DNA of 64,000 bases from Pseudanabaena sp. lw0831 (GCF_016584665.1 NZ_BBJB01000069.1:1-64000); one strand, 5' to 3'. Shown: positions 51,722-60,347, counted from the first letter of the stretch. Numbers and translations: made by a program. Notes: generated by a model from the sequence alone, not told the origin.

Positions 51722-54397
51722 TTAATCTCTCAGTTTGTATTTAACGACCCAAGTACGAAAGAGTTCGACTGCGATCGCAAATTGGGTTTCGCCATTGTTT
51801 AAATTGTGGATAACATCGTGATCTTTGAGTGTTTTGAGGGCGGATTGCAGAGACTCACTAGGTAGATTAGTTTGCGAGATTAATTCTGATTCGGTGAGTC
51901 CTTGGGGATGGGGAGCTAAGGCTTTGAGGATTTCATGTTGATTTGTTGCCCCTTCGGCGGCTTGTTGCCAGACTCCATTGAAGTAGTTGATGCCTGTGTT
52001 AAAAAAGTTTTCGCCTGAGCAGACGGTGTGGACATCACCGATGGTGAAAGTGCGATCGCGGGGTTTGCCTTGCTCGAATACATAGTCGTTAAATAGTCGC
52101 ACGAGTTGGAAGCCGATTAGTTGGGTGAGGTAGGGCTGTCCGTTGGTGAGGTCGTAGATATAGTCAAGGGCGGCGGGTTCGTATTCGAGGAGGAATTCGG
52201 GATCGGGGTTGGCGAGGACTTGGTGGGTTGCCTCACGGGTGAGGAAGGCGACGGAGATAGGAATAAAGCTGGCATAGAAGGGCTGGAAGTAGTCGGCGTT
52301 CATTTCTTGGAGGGTGTGCAGTCCTGCAAAGGCGAAGGCGAGTTTGCTGCTCATTTGCACCATACCCCGCAGGAATCCGAGAAAGTCTTTGCTGAGTTTA
52401 CCTGCATCGATCAGTTCTTCGATTTTCTCGAATTCGTCGAGGGCAATGATTAGTCCTGTGCCTGTAAAGTCTTTTTCGACATGTTGGAGATAGCGACGAA
52501 AGGCGGTTTCGGGGAACTGGAAGAGGTCGTTATTGCTTGGGGCGGTGATGTCGGTGACTTCTTGGATTGCGTCACAAATTGCCATGAGAATGTCGGTGAT
52601 GCCGTTGGGAGCGCTGCCGATGCTGAGGAGGTTAACATAGGCGACGCTGACTTGGGAATTAACTTTGGTTGTGGCGTTGCGAAGTATGGAGGTTTTACCC
52701 ATGCGGCGATGTCCATAAAGGATAACTGATTGTGGAGAAGAGTTTATAAACCAGAGTTCTTTGAGCTGCCCAAGAAGATCTTCTCGTCCAATAAAACGTT
52801 CTCCCATAACAGGATCACCGATAGTGTAGGGATTAGCGATAGGTCTCTTAATTTCAACCTGTCCAATTTCAGCAGCAACCGCTAAAAGAATATCCCGCCA
52901 AATAATAGTAATGTTTTGGATGATTGGTCTTTCGATACGAGCGTCTTCAGGAGGAAGCAATAACAATTCATCTTGAATTTCTGTAATGAAGCCTAATGCT
53001 CGGTTGAGAGAAAAAGAACGTACAGTTGGCGATGAAACTGAATCTACAAGACGTATATTTTCTAAAACAAGAATAAGCTTTTTGATTGCAGACCAAGTAG
53101 TAGGTCTAAGTAATTGAGAGGTAGTCAAAATTGACGGCTTTAGTTTAAGAAGTTTAGGTATACTACGTGCATCATTGAAGTCGCCTAATATTCTAGTAAT
53201 CATATGCATTTCTTCACCGTTTTTGATATGCTTTAACTCTTCAAATATTGTTTCAGATCTCCAAAGATTGGTTCCAATCATATCTTTTTCATTCGCAGAT
53301 TTATCTAAATACCAAAAGCCTTTTATAACTGAGCAATATGTAGTAAAGCCTTGGTTTTGATTAGCATTCCATCTATTAAAGAAAAATGTTCTATAGAAAA
53401 ACCAAAAAACCCCTTCGCTAAATTTAAGTTTTAACAGAAGTTCATTAAGAGAACCAGAAATATATATAAGAATATCCCAATCCTCAATAAGATTACTTAG
53501 TATCGCTATACGCTCAATTAAAAGATTGGATGGTGTGACAGCTAATTTTTCATTAATTGCTATTTGAATAGGTATAAATTGACGAGAATACTGTAGTAAT
53601 TGTTTAGCATTTATTATCCCTTTTCTCCAATCATTCTCTAGCCAAATATTTAACTGACGAGTAAGACGTGAAAATTTTAGAGTCGTAATTCTTGGAATTC
53701 GCCAAATAGAGAGAACCCAGTCATCAGGTCTAAAAATTATAACAAGAATAGTAATTACTACTATGGTGACTGATAAGTTGTCCGCCATTCCTACAGTTAA
53801 ACTATCGACAAACCCAGTTACTACCCCGCTTGTTATCCCCCCTGCTATCATACCCAATAATATTCTTGAAAAGTCACCTGTTATACCCTCTCCAATGCCA
53901 ATTCCCAATAATCCTCCAATTAAAATAGAAGCTAAACGAAAAGTACTTGAGAAAGCATTTACCACACTAACTATTAAACTAAATGTCAACACACCTGCTA
54001 TTTTAAAAGCTAAAAATACTCCTACTAATCCACCAAATACTATCCCTGTTAGCAACCCAATTGCCATCTTATACCAGTTAATTTGCAGACCTATTATGTC
54101 CAAACAACCACCAATTACAATAGGAGTAGAAATTGTAAGAAGAAAGCACATTATTATCAGTTGCCTTTTAAAATGGCTATTCTTAAATAATTGCCATCGT
54201 TGTCGCCATGTTAGCGACTTTGATTTATGTGGAGGCTCACAAAAGGTTTCTGTATACCAACGAATCGCTTGTGGAAAATAGAACACCCAATAGAGCAGTA
54301 ATAGATAATCAAGTGGATTCCAGAGTGATAGAGGACGCTTGAGTTTTGGCGCGAGGTCAAGGAGTGGGACTTGTGATGTGGATGTTTCTTCAGTCAT
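51722..54397 (-). CDS. Membrane-anchored STAND-like ATPase
   Basis: 891 residues. About 75-225 hold five or six hydrophobic segments (LIIMCFLLTISTPIVIGGCL; LLTGIVFGGLVGVFLAF; SLIVSVVNAF). About 240-520 are AT-rich in coding and of unknown fold. An AAA/STAND NTPase follows with NPYTIGDPVMGERFIGRED, Walker A YGHRRMGKTSIL at 561-572, Walker B GLIIALDEFEK near 648-658, the LTNGQPYLTQLIGFQL region and a C-terminal winged helix (PHPQGLTESELISQTNLPSE). It lies five bases downstream of a second NTPase gene. A conflict or stress-sensing role is likely but unproven. Confidence 0.8.
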   Translation of the reverse strand: MTEETSTSQVPLLDLAPKLKRPLSLWNPLDYLLLLYWVFYFPQAIRWYTETFCEPPHKSKSLTWRQRWQLFKNSHFKRQLIIMCFLLTISTPIVIGGCLDIIGLQINWYKMAIGLLTGIVFGGLVGVFLAFKIAGVLTFSLIVSVVNAFSSTFRLASILIGGLLGIGIGEGITGDFSRILLGMIAGGITSGVVTGFVDSLTVGMADNLSVTIVVITILVIIFRPDDWVLSIWRIPRITTLKFSRLTRQLNIWLENDWRKGIINAKQLLQYSRQFIPIQIAINEKLAVTPSNLLIERIAILSNLIEDWDILIYISGSLNELLLKLKFSEGVFWFFYRTFFFNRWNANQNQGFTTYCSVIKGFWYLDKSANEKDMIGTNLWRSETIFEELKHIKNGEEMHMITRILGDFNDARSIPKLLKLKPSILTTSQLLRPTTWSAIKKLILVLENIRLVDSVSSPTVRSFSLNRALGFITEIQDELLLLPPEDARIERPIIQNITIIWRDILLAVAAEIGQVEIKRPIANPYTIGDPVMGERFIGREDLLGQLKELWFINSSPQSVILYGHRRMGKTSILRNATTKVNSQVSVAYVNLLSIGSAPNGITDILMAICDAIQEVTDITAPSNNDLFQFPETAFRRYLQHVEKDFTGTGLIIALDEFEKIEELIDAGKLSKDFLGFLRGMVQMSSKLAFAFAGLHTLQEMNADYFQPFYASFIPISVAFLTREATHQVLANPDPEFLLEYEPAALDYIYDLTNGQPYLTQLIGFQLVRLFNDYVFEQGKPRDRTFTIGDVHTVCSGENFFNTGINYFNGVWQQAAEGATNQHEILKALAPHPQGLTESELISQTNLPSESLQSALKTLKDHDVIHNLNNGETQFAIAVELFRTWVVKYKLRD

Positions 54398-54402
54398 GGG
54401 TT

Positions 54403-55281
54403 TTAGCGATATTGACGATAAAGATCAAAACAAGCTTTCATCAGTTTTTGTGGATGCCCTTGGCTATCTAGCCACAATTTTTCCATTTCCTCCTCACTAA
54501 AGCAAACTCCAGTATTTTCTATCTTTACAGTCACAAATCTTCGTACTATTTCCTTTGACCAAGGCTTAAGCTCCACGCGCAAACAAATCCCCTGAAAAGG
54601 CGAAGTCATTCCATTCTCTTTGCTGTCTGGAAATAGCCGATCGAGCGGCGTACAAGCAGCCACCACCAAACGCAGCGATCCATCCTCAGCAAACGCACGT
54701 AAGCGATCGCGAATCTCCCTTGTAAAGCCATTACCTTGCAGATTTTCTTTCTCATCTAACAGCAACAACACCCGCCTTGACCTCATTGCACGGTTTAAGT
54801 TAATACCAGTAGAGTTGGCAATACCTAACTCCTCACAAAAAGACTCATAAAACTCCGCCTCAGTATGCACTTTCTGCAAATTTAGATAAACTGGCTCCCA
54901 TTTCCCTGTCAGTGCTGAAGCCGCAAGATGCTTGATTTGATGCAATATTGAAGACTTACCAATTTGGCGATCGCCCAACAACTCCACCCCACTACCAGCG
55001 TTCAAAATTTCAAAAATTTCGCGTAACTCTTTCTCTCGATTAAAAAATTGCTCGGATTGCTCAATTCTGCCATTAAGCGGCTGAAATGGATTTGCAATTA
55101 CCTGTGACAATCTTTGCGGCGCTCCTTTTGATTCACTCGATTCAGTTTTTTGGTGTGAATTATGATAAATATTTTGGATAAGCTGCACATGAATATCACG
55201 ACCAGCACTAACATCTTTCAGCCCTGATTGCGCGATCTCGTCTTGCGTTCCTTGATTCTTAAAATCTGAGTTTTCAGTCAT
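54403..55281 (-). CDS. Soluble STAND/AAA NTPase with N-terminal AGRDI motif
   Basis: 292 residues. N-terminal KDVSAGRDIHVQLIQNIYHN (about 22-41) resembles the short beta motifs in front of bacterial conflict NTPases. The NTPase core has FFNREKELREIFEIL, Walker A LLGDRQIGKSSIL at 101-113 and Walker B RRVLLLLDEKENL near 168-180, ending with SQGHPQKLMKACFDLYRQY. No C-terminal effector or repeat domain, so it probably works with the larger NTPase that begins five bases later. Confidence 0.8.
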   Translation of the reverse strand: MTENSDFKNQGTQDEIAQSGLKDVSAGRDIHVQLIQNIYHNSHQKTESSESKGAPQRLSQVIANPFQPLNGRIEQSEQFFNREKELREIFEILNAGSGVELLGDRQIGKSSILHQIKHLAASALTGKWEPVYLNLQKVHTEAEFYESFCEELGIANSTGINLNRAMRSRRVLLLLDEKENLQGNGFTREIRDRLRAFAEDGSLRLVVAACTPLDRLFPDSKENGMTSPFQGICLRVELKPWSKEIVRRFVTVKIENTGVCFSEEEMEKLWLDSQGHPQKLMKACFDLYRQYR

Positions 55282-55290
55282 TTCATAAGC

Positions 55291-55599
55291 CTATCGCACA
55301 ACTTCAGCCTGAATTTCCCGAATTATAATTGAAATCTCCTCCTTAGAGTCAATATGTCTCGCTAAAACCGCCGAAGTCGTCGCGAATGTTTTCTCTAACA
55401 GGCGATCGCTAAACAACTTAGCCGCATCTTGACGCAAACCTTGACCGATATAAAACTTTAACAACCCATCAATCGACATATCTCGACTAGTCGCCACCTC
55501 TTCAAGTGATCGCATCGCCTCAACAGGAATTTGCAACGATACCACCTCAGTCTCACGAGATTTAATCTGCAATGTAATTACTTCATCAGTTTGACTCAT
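55291..55599 (-). CDS. BrnA-position antitoxin (ribbon-helix-helix-like)
   Basis: 102 residues from ATG 55599. EVVSLQIPVEAMRSLEEVAT and SRDMSIDGLLKFYIGQGLRQ form a ribbon-helix-helix-like unit, followed by a helical tail (ISIIIREIQAEVV). It lies where the antitoxin of a BrnTA module is expected, and its start codon overlaps the 3' end of the ancestral brnT frame. The frame is open to 55677, but the upstream part is brnT sequence read in another frame. Confidence 0.75.
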   Translation of the reverse strand: MSQTDEVITLQIKSRETEVVSLQIPVEAMRSLEEVATSRDMSIDGLLKFYIGQGLRQDAAKLFSDRLLEKTFATTSAVLARHIDSKEEISIIIREIQAEVVR

Positions 55600-55879
55600 A
55601 CAATTTCCTCTCATTACGAGTAGCAGGACGTGCCGAAAGGATTCACGATCGCCGATTGCGATCGACGTATACCACAAGCAGCAACCGTTGCATTAGTGAA
55701 TAGCCAATAATAAACTCACGCAACTCATCATTAACAGTAGCATCACCACTTTGGTAAAAAGGATCTAAAAAAACTTCAGCAGCCTCCTCAAAAGTAACAG
55801 CATGTTTATCGATATTGCTTTGAGCTTTGTTAGCGTCCCACTCAAACTCACTGCCCTGTAACCGATAGATAAAGTTCAT
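55586..55879 (-). pseudogene. brnT: BrnT-family toxin with premature stop codon
   Basis: From ATG 55879: EFEWDANKAQSNIDKHAVTF, EEAAEVFLDP and FIIGYSLMQRLLLVVYVDRN, all BrnT. TGA at 55645-55643 ends the frame after 78 codons. In the same frame the sequence then reads ILSARPATRNERKLYE to a stop at 55586, the normal BrnT C-terminus with the SAR...R residues needed for RNase activity. A CGA to TGA change is the simplest cause. The truncated toxin should be inactive; the antitoxin gene that follows is intact. Confidence 0.85.
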
Positions 55880-55998
55880 AAGTTTGCTTTCAATCTCTTA
55901 ACCCAATCGAAAGTTTTTTTAGCCCTAATAATTAGCTGATTAGTATCGACATTAGCAGCACGCTCAAAAGCATGTCACCACAAGAAGAGACTCTTTTT

Positions 55999-57333
55999 TT
56001 ATGGCTTTTTCTCTGGGAGTTTCACAAATACGCGATCGCCTACCTTTGCACCGCTTAAAATCTGAGTCTGATTGTCTACAGTCGTACCAATCGTCACAGG
56101 TTGGAATATGGGCTTGCCCTTTTCATCAGCAATTAATAAACCAGTTTTGCCTTCTTGCGTAACGATCGCCACCGTCGGCACAACCAGCGCACCATCAATT
56201 TGTTTGCCAATAAAGCGCAAATCCGTATTCATTCCCGATTGCAACTTGTCTTTGCCAGTTTCTAAAGTTACACGCACCTGAAATGACGTGACATTCTGCT
56301 CAATGATCGCTTCAGGCGCAATCAAACGCACTTTGCCCTTAAAAACCTCAGACGGAAAAGCATCGGCAACAATTTCTACCTCTTGACCGATTTTAATTTG
56401 CGAAATATCCACTTCAGGGACTTTAGCAATGATCTCTAAGCCATTAGCGATCGCCACAATTGAAGTCGATGATGAGGAATTGCTTGCCGAAGCTGTCGTT
56501 GTTGGCGTGACAAAGGCTCCTGCATTGGCATATTTTTGGGTGATGATCCCCGCAAAAGGAGCGCGAATAATCGTATCTTCGATCTGGACTTCGATGATTC
56601 TGATACCAGCGATCGCTTGGGCGAGTTGTGCTTCAGCTTGAGCAACATCTTCAACACGGCTGCCATTGCGTGTTTCTTCTAATAAACGATTAGCCTCAAC
56701 CAAATTAGCTTGAGCCGTTTGCAAATCAGCCTGAGCGCTGCGATCATCGGTTACAACTTCATCAAAGCGATCTCTAGAAATTGCGCCTTCAGTTTGTAAA
56801 CTCCGAAAGCGAGACGTTTTCATATTGGTTAAAGCTAAACGCGATCGCGCCGCATCTAAACGACCACGAGCTGACTCGACTCTAGCCTGAGCAGCAGCAA
56901 TATCTTCAAGACGACTACCATTGCGTAATTTGGCTAAATTAGCCTCACTGGCGGCGGCACTAGCTTGGGCTTGATAAAGTTGCGGAATCAAGTTCGCGTT
57001 GTCCATTCTGGCAATCACCTGCCCCCGATTTACTTTTGCCCCTTGCTCAACTAATAGCTCAATTAGTTTTCCAGCCTGCTTCGGACTGAGGTTCACGGTT
57101 TCAATTGGGACAACAGATCCGCTAGATTTAATTTTGATCGCTAAAGACTTAGACTCGACTTGTTCGGTTTTATCATTGACCGTAGTTGAGCTTTGATCCT
57201 TACCAGCTAGAGCCCGAAAGACAATAAATCCGCCGCCTAGCAGAACAACGAGTAAAACTACGACTAACCAAGGCTTTTTCCAAAGACTTTTGAGCTTATT
57301 ATTTTCTTGTTTTGGGGAAACAGTAGTTTGCAT
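55999..57333 (-). CDS. Efflux RND/ABC-type periplasmic adaptor (HlyD/DevB-like)
   Basis: 444 residues. One N-terminal membrane anchor (LVVVLLVVLLGGGFIVFRAL, about 22-41). Adaptor (membrane-fusion) architecture: lipoyl half-motif VEQGAKVNRGQVIARMDNAN, a long alpha-hairpin with Ala-rich coiled coil (ASAAASEANLAKL; QAQLAQAIAGIR), a beta-barrel with APFAGIITQKYANAGAFVTP and the C-terminal VGDRVFVKLPEKK. The transporter partner is not adjacent. Its 3' end is duplicated in broken form at 51544-51665. Confidence 0.92.
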   Translation of the reverse strand: MQTTVSPKQENNKLKSLWKKPWLVVVLLVVLLGGGFIVFRALAGKDQSSTTVNDKTEQVESKSLAIKIKSSGSVVPIETVNLSPKQAGKLIELLVEQGAKVNRGQVIARMDNANLIPQLYQAQASAAASEANLAKLRNGSRLEDIAAAQARVESARGRLDAARSRLALTNMKTSRFRSLQTEGAISRDRFDEVVTDDRSAQADLQTAQANLVEANRLLEETRNGSRVEDVAQAEAQLAQAIAGIRIIEVQIEDTIIRAPFAGIITQKYANAGAFVTPTTTASASNSSSSTSIVAIANGLEIIAKVPEVDISQIKIGQEVEIVADAFPSEVFKGKVRLIAPEAIIEQNVTSFQVRVTLETGKDKLQSGMNTDLRFIGKQIDGALVVPTVAIVTQEGKTGLLIADEKGKPIFQPVTIGTTVDNQTQILSGAKVGDRVFVKLPEKKP

Positions 57334-57410
57334 CGAGATTTAGCCTGACCAAAGCTGACAGAATAAGAAATTAAATCTATAAGTATCTAGGCACAATTAA
57401 ATATAAAACC

Positions 57411-57453
57411 CCAAAATCTGTACCGCCCACGTAGCGGGCGGTACAGATTTTGG
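57411..57453. repeat. Hairpin with AAACCCC foot and CCGCCC tip, divergent region
   Basis: CCAAAATCTGTACCGCCC pairs with GGGCGGTACAGATTTTGG around ACGTAGC. Between the divergent adaptor and cyclase genes. Confidence 0.8.
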
Positions 57454-57552
57454 CTCTGTTTTTTTAATTATGCCGGGGTACTTATAAATAAGTTATGGTA
57501 TTAGCGTTTATTTTGCATCACCCCTCAGCATCATTGCCATAAGATTATCGCG

Positions 57553-57611
57553 ACCAAAACCCAAAGAATAACGGTAGCGCTTCGCGCTACCGTTATTCTT
57601 TGGGTTTTGGT
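57553..57611. repeat. 59-bp perfect hairpin directly before the cyclase start codon
   Basis: ACCAAAACCCAAAGAATAAC continues into GGTAGCGC, with a perfect mirror arm around TTC. It ends three bases before the TTG at 57614, so any transcript from upstream would fold over the start region. Confidence 0.85.
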
Positions 57612-57613
57612 TT

Positions 57614-58747
57614 TTGACCGATTACTTGCAACCATCAAAAAAACGGTATATTAGCAAAAGCAAAGACTCAAAGAGACGCGAACAATTCTTAGATCCACTC
57701 GTAAATTTATATTTGAGGGTTAATAACCTTGTGAGTCAGCCTGCCACAATTTGGGATGAAAAACCACATATCGTACTTCACAGATCTGACGATACGATGC
57801 AGATTCCTCTTGTGAATGCTTATTCTTGGACATTAGGGCGTGGCTCAGAAAATGATATTCCCCTGTCCGACAAATGTGCATCGCGAAACCACGCCATGTT
57901 TCAAATTGTTGGAGAAAGCAGTTATTTTCTGATCGATCTTGGTAGTCGCAATGGTTCATTTGTGAATGGCAAGCGAGTTACCATTCCTGTGAGCTTAAAA
58001 AATGGCGATCGCATCATTCTTGGCGAAACAAAGTTAGAATTTTACTGCCCAGAAACAATCACATCCCCCGATACCAACGCACGTAAAAACGAAGAGAATA
58101 CCGATGCAGCCGCGACTGCCATGCTTCATAAGCGGCAATTAATTACGGTGTTAGTAGTTGATATTCGGGACTTTACGAAACTAACGCAACAAATGGATGA
58201 GCAGATTCTTTCAGAAGCGATCGGGACATGGTTCCGTCGCGCTGGAGAGATCATCGATCGCCATGGCAGTTGGGTAGATAAATATATTGGCGATGCAGTC
58301 ATGACCGTCTGGATTCATGATGCTGGGATCGGTTCAGAGACTGTGGCAACCCAAGATATGCTCAAGGTCTATCGCGCTCTGCATGAGCTTTATGAAATGA
58401 GCAATGAACTTAATCAACAGTTTGAATTACCATTTCAATTGCGCGTCGGTGCAGGCGTAAATACGGGATATGCGATGGTTGGACAAATGGGAACTAGTGA
58501 GCATCCAGACTACACAGCTCTTGGGGATACGGTTAATGCCGCCTTTCGATTGGAGTCATCAACTAAGCAATTGGGACTAGATGTGGCGATCGGTTCTGCG
58601 ACTTACAGTCATACGCCCTATGCTGCGGTTTTGTTGCCGCTCAAACAATATTCTGTGGAGCTTAAAGGCTACACGACTCCCACAGTTACCTATGCTGGCA
58701 CTTTTACTGAATTAGGTACATACATTCAGAAGCTAGACGCAGAATAA
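57614..58747 (+). CDS. FHA domain-class III adenylate/guanylate cyclase
   Basis: 377 residues with TTG 57614 as the furthest start. The FHA domain at about 60-145 has the phosphothreonine-binding pattern GRGSENDIPL, CASRNHAMF and LGSRNGSFVNG. The class III cyclase domain at about 175-360 has both metal Asp residues (VVDIRDFTKL; YIGDAVMTVW), the lysine preceding YIGDAV, and LGDTVNAAFRLES with the transition-state Asn and Arg. Probably adenylate-making, from the lysine and the DYTALGD context. No ribosome site precedes the TTG, which is two bases from a hairpin; a later start within about 35 codons is possible. May supply the ligand of the Crp-type regulator. Confidence 0.9.
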   Translation: MTDYLQPSKKRYISKSKDSKRREQFLDPLVNLYLRVNNLVSQPATIWDEKPHIVLHRSDDTMQIPLVNAYSWTLGRGSENDIPLSDKCASRNHAMFQIVGESSYFLIDLGSRNGSFVNGKRVTIPVSLKNGDRIILGETKLEFYCPETITSPDTNARKNEENTDAAATAMLHKRQLITVLVVDIRDFTKLTQQMDEQILSEAIGTWFRRAGEIIDRHGSWVDKYIGDAVMTVWIHDAGIGSETVATQDMLKVYRALHELYEMSNELNQQFELPFQLRVGAGVNTGYAMVGQMGTSEHPDYTALGDTVNAAFRLESSTKQLGLDVAIGSATYSHTPYAAVLLPLKQYSVELKGYTTPTVTYAGTFTELGTYIQKLDAE

Positions 58748-58752
58748 CAATT

Positions 58753-58822
58753 ACAAGAACTTACAAAAAAGAGGTAGAGGCAATTCATTAATTGCCTCTA
58801 CCTCTTTTTCGTAAGTTCTTGT
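58753..58822. terminator. Long hairpin with GGCAATTCATTAATTGCC core
   Basis: ACAAGAACTTAC + GAGGTAGAGG pairs with the mirror arm ending GTAAGTTCTTGT. Third member of the GGCAATTCAT-core group (3736, 5842), six bases after the cyclase stop. Confidence 0.75.
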
Positions 58823-58832
58823 AGACAAAGAA

Positions 58833-58871
58833 AGAGATGATGTGATGCGCATAGCGCAGCACATCATCTCT
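58833..58871. terminator. Hairpin after the M23 peptidase gene
   Basis: AGAGATGATGTG-ATGCGC / GCGCAG-CACATCATCTCT, with a loop ATA. It lies six bases from the stop of the 58877-59866 gene. Confidence 0.75.
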
Positions 58872-58876
58872 ATTCT

Positions 58877-59866
58877 TTAATCTTTAAAACTATTAGAAGC
58901 TAAATCGAGAGTTACTTGGCGAAGCTGTAAATAATCCATAGGATCGACAGCAGTTCTGCCATCGGGTTGGATCTCAAAATGCAGATGTGGCCCAGTACTC
59001 CGTCCTGTTGAACCGACTTCCGCGATCGCCTGTCCCTTATTAATAACCTGTCCCTTGGATACATACACCTTGTTGGTGTGGGCATAAAGCGTCAATTCGC
59101 CATTCTCATGACGCAACTCGACAACATTGCCATAGCCATCATCCGTCCATCCCGAATAAGTGACTACCCCATCTGCCGCAGCAAAAATTGGTGTGCCTGT
59201 GGGAGCCGCAAAATCAACTCCTTTATGCAATTTTCGCTCACCCGTAATGGGATGTACTCGCCATCCGAATCCAGAACTGATAGCTGCTCCTGTTACAGGC
59301 AAAGTAAAGTTAGAAATACTGTTAAGGTCGATCGCAGAAATGCTTTGAGGAAGTTGCATTGTCCAGCGTCCTGGCTGTCTAGATTTGAGGCGGAGATCTT
59401 GTGGATTAAGCTTAACTTCTGGCGAAAACTCCACCACCATTCTGGTGGTATTCGCATCGACTTGACCGACTCGTACAGCTTGCACTCCACGTCCTACGCG
59501 CCGTCTTACCGTTGGCCCCTGATAGACAATCCCTGGTAAGTCAATCACGATGCGCGTAGGATTGCTAATTACTGTTCCTCTTGGCTCAATGTCATTTTTG
59601 ACAGAAAACTCAATCCTGCTATCGGTCAAATCATAGACAAAGGTTTCGAGACGATTTGCCTGTGCTGTGGGTGTGGCGATCGCTAAACTACTAGTCAAGC
59701 CACACAGAGTCAGTGATAGCAGACGCAGGTTCAGGGATTTGGATTTATTGGCTAATTTGTGATTGGTCAATAAATTAAATTGGTGGGAGCGAGACATAAA
59801 GTTTTGCATGGGAACGTTGCGCTGTAGGACGGTTGAGAGCAAGCTACAAGCCGTACAAAAATGCAC
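58877..59866 (-). CDS. AMIN-domain M23 metallopeptidase (LytM/NlpD-like)
   Basis: 329 residues. Signal segment about 45-70 (LRLLSLTLCGLTSSLAIATP, then AQA), AMIN domain about 72-160 (YDLTDSRIEFSVKN; RIVIDLPGIVYQGP; TRMVVEFSPEV) that targets periplasmic septa or peptidoglycan, and M23 zinc peptidase about 190-310 (GFGWRVHPITGERKLHKGVD, AADGVVTYSGW, GRSTGPHLHFEIQPDG). All zinc ligands are present, so it should cut peptidoglycan cross-bridges. The first 23 residues before MSRSHQF may not be translated; ATG 59797 or 59809 is an alternative start. Confidence 0.92.
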   Translation of the reverse strand: MHFCTACSLLSTVLQRNVPMQNFMSRSHQFNLLTNHKLANKSKSLNLRLLSLTLCGLTSSLAIATPTAQANRLETFVYDLTDSRIEFSVKNDIEPRGTVISNPTRIVIDLPGIVYQGPTVRRRVGRGVQAVRVGQVDANTTRMVVEFSPEVKLNPQDLRLKSRQPGRWTMQLPQSISAIDLNSISNFTLPVTGAAISSGFGWRVHPITGERKLHKGVDFAAPTGTPIFAAADGVVTYSGWTDDGYGNVVELRHENGELTLYAHTNKVYVSKGQVINKGQAIAEVGSTGRSTGPHLHFEIQPDGRTAVDPMDYLQLRQVTLDLASNSFKD

Positions 59867-59990
59867 AAAAAGTCTTGTGATAAGACTTGTAGAAGGCTAG
59901 GGATAGTGCTCTGAAGATTTGCGTAACGGGAACGAGTGAGATTCTACATCAATTTTGATGAAATATGACAACTCGCGATTATTAGTCAGA

Positions 59991-60040
59991 TAAAAAGTTG
60001 TTTTTGCAGACAAGTACTTGTCTGCAAAAACAACTTTTTA
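59991..60040. repeat. 50-bp perfect palindrome
   Basis: TAAAAAGTTGTTTTTGCAGA followed by CAAGT, and its exact reverse complement, no spacer. In the divergent region upstream of the M23 gene. Confidence 0.85.
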
Positions 60041-60066
60041 TAGCAGATGTCGATCAAGAGAGCCAG

Positions 60067-60101
60067 TTTTTGATGGCGCGGCGTAGCCGCGCCATCAAAA
60101 A
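60067..60101. repeat. GCGGC-tip hairpin, divergent region
   Basis: TTTTTGATGGCGCGGC-GTA and its mirror arm, perfectly paired. Tip matches 44461-44491. The gap 59867-60347 holds this element, the 59991 palindrome and the pyrF fragment. Confidence 0.8.
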
Positions 60102-60129
60102 TATTGCCGAACCCTAAATAATGAATTTC

Positions 60130-60223
60130 TAAGCGGTATATTTGTTGCAATCTCAAAAAAAATCTACTTGCATCTAAGCTGTTAAATTATGAGCTTTGCC
60201 TGAAAACTCAGGAATGCGATCGC
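60130..60223 (+). pseudogene. Fragment of the pyrFE upstream region and start
   Basis: Direct copy of 62451-62541 (about 90% alike). It includes the leader TAAGCGGTATATTTGTTGCA, the ATG at 60189 and MSFA followed by a TGA where pyrF has TCA. The rest of the gene is missing. It and the intact copy bracket the GAF-PAS-GGDEF gene. Confidence 0.85.
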
Positions 60224-60347
60224 CAAGCTGCTAGTAAATCACTCAAGTATCCTGCCAGATATCGCACAATTAAATAGGTGTAACCTCTTGGGTAACTATA
60301 GAGGAATATTATTTATTGACTAATCATGCTTTAGCTAGTTGATCTTC

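Noticed and set aside
52121-52729. Long plus-strand open frames opposite the large ATPase gene.
   Set aside because: They are Gly/Glu/Val-rich shadows caused by high G+C in the antisense of the NTPase domain; no ribosome site and no family.
57614-57720. A later start codon for the FHA-cyclase.
   Set aside because: No ATG with a ribosome site lies before the FHA domain, so the furthest TTG was kept, with the doubt recorded in the entry.
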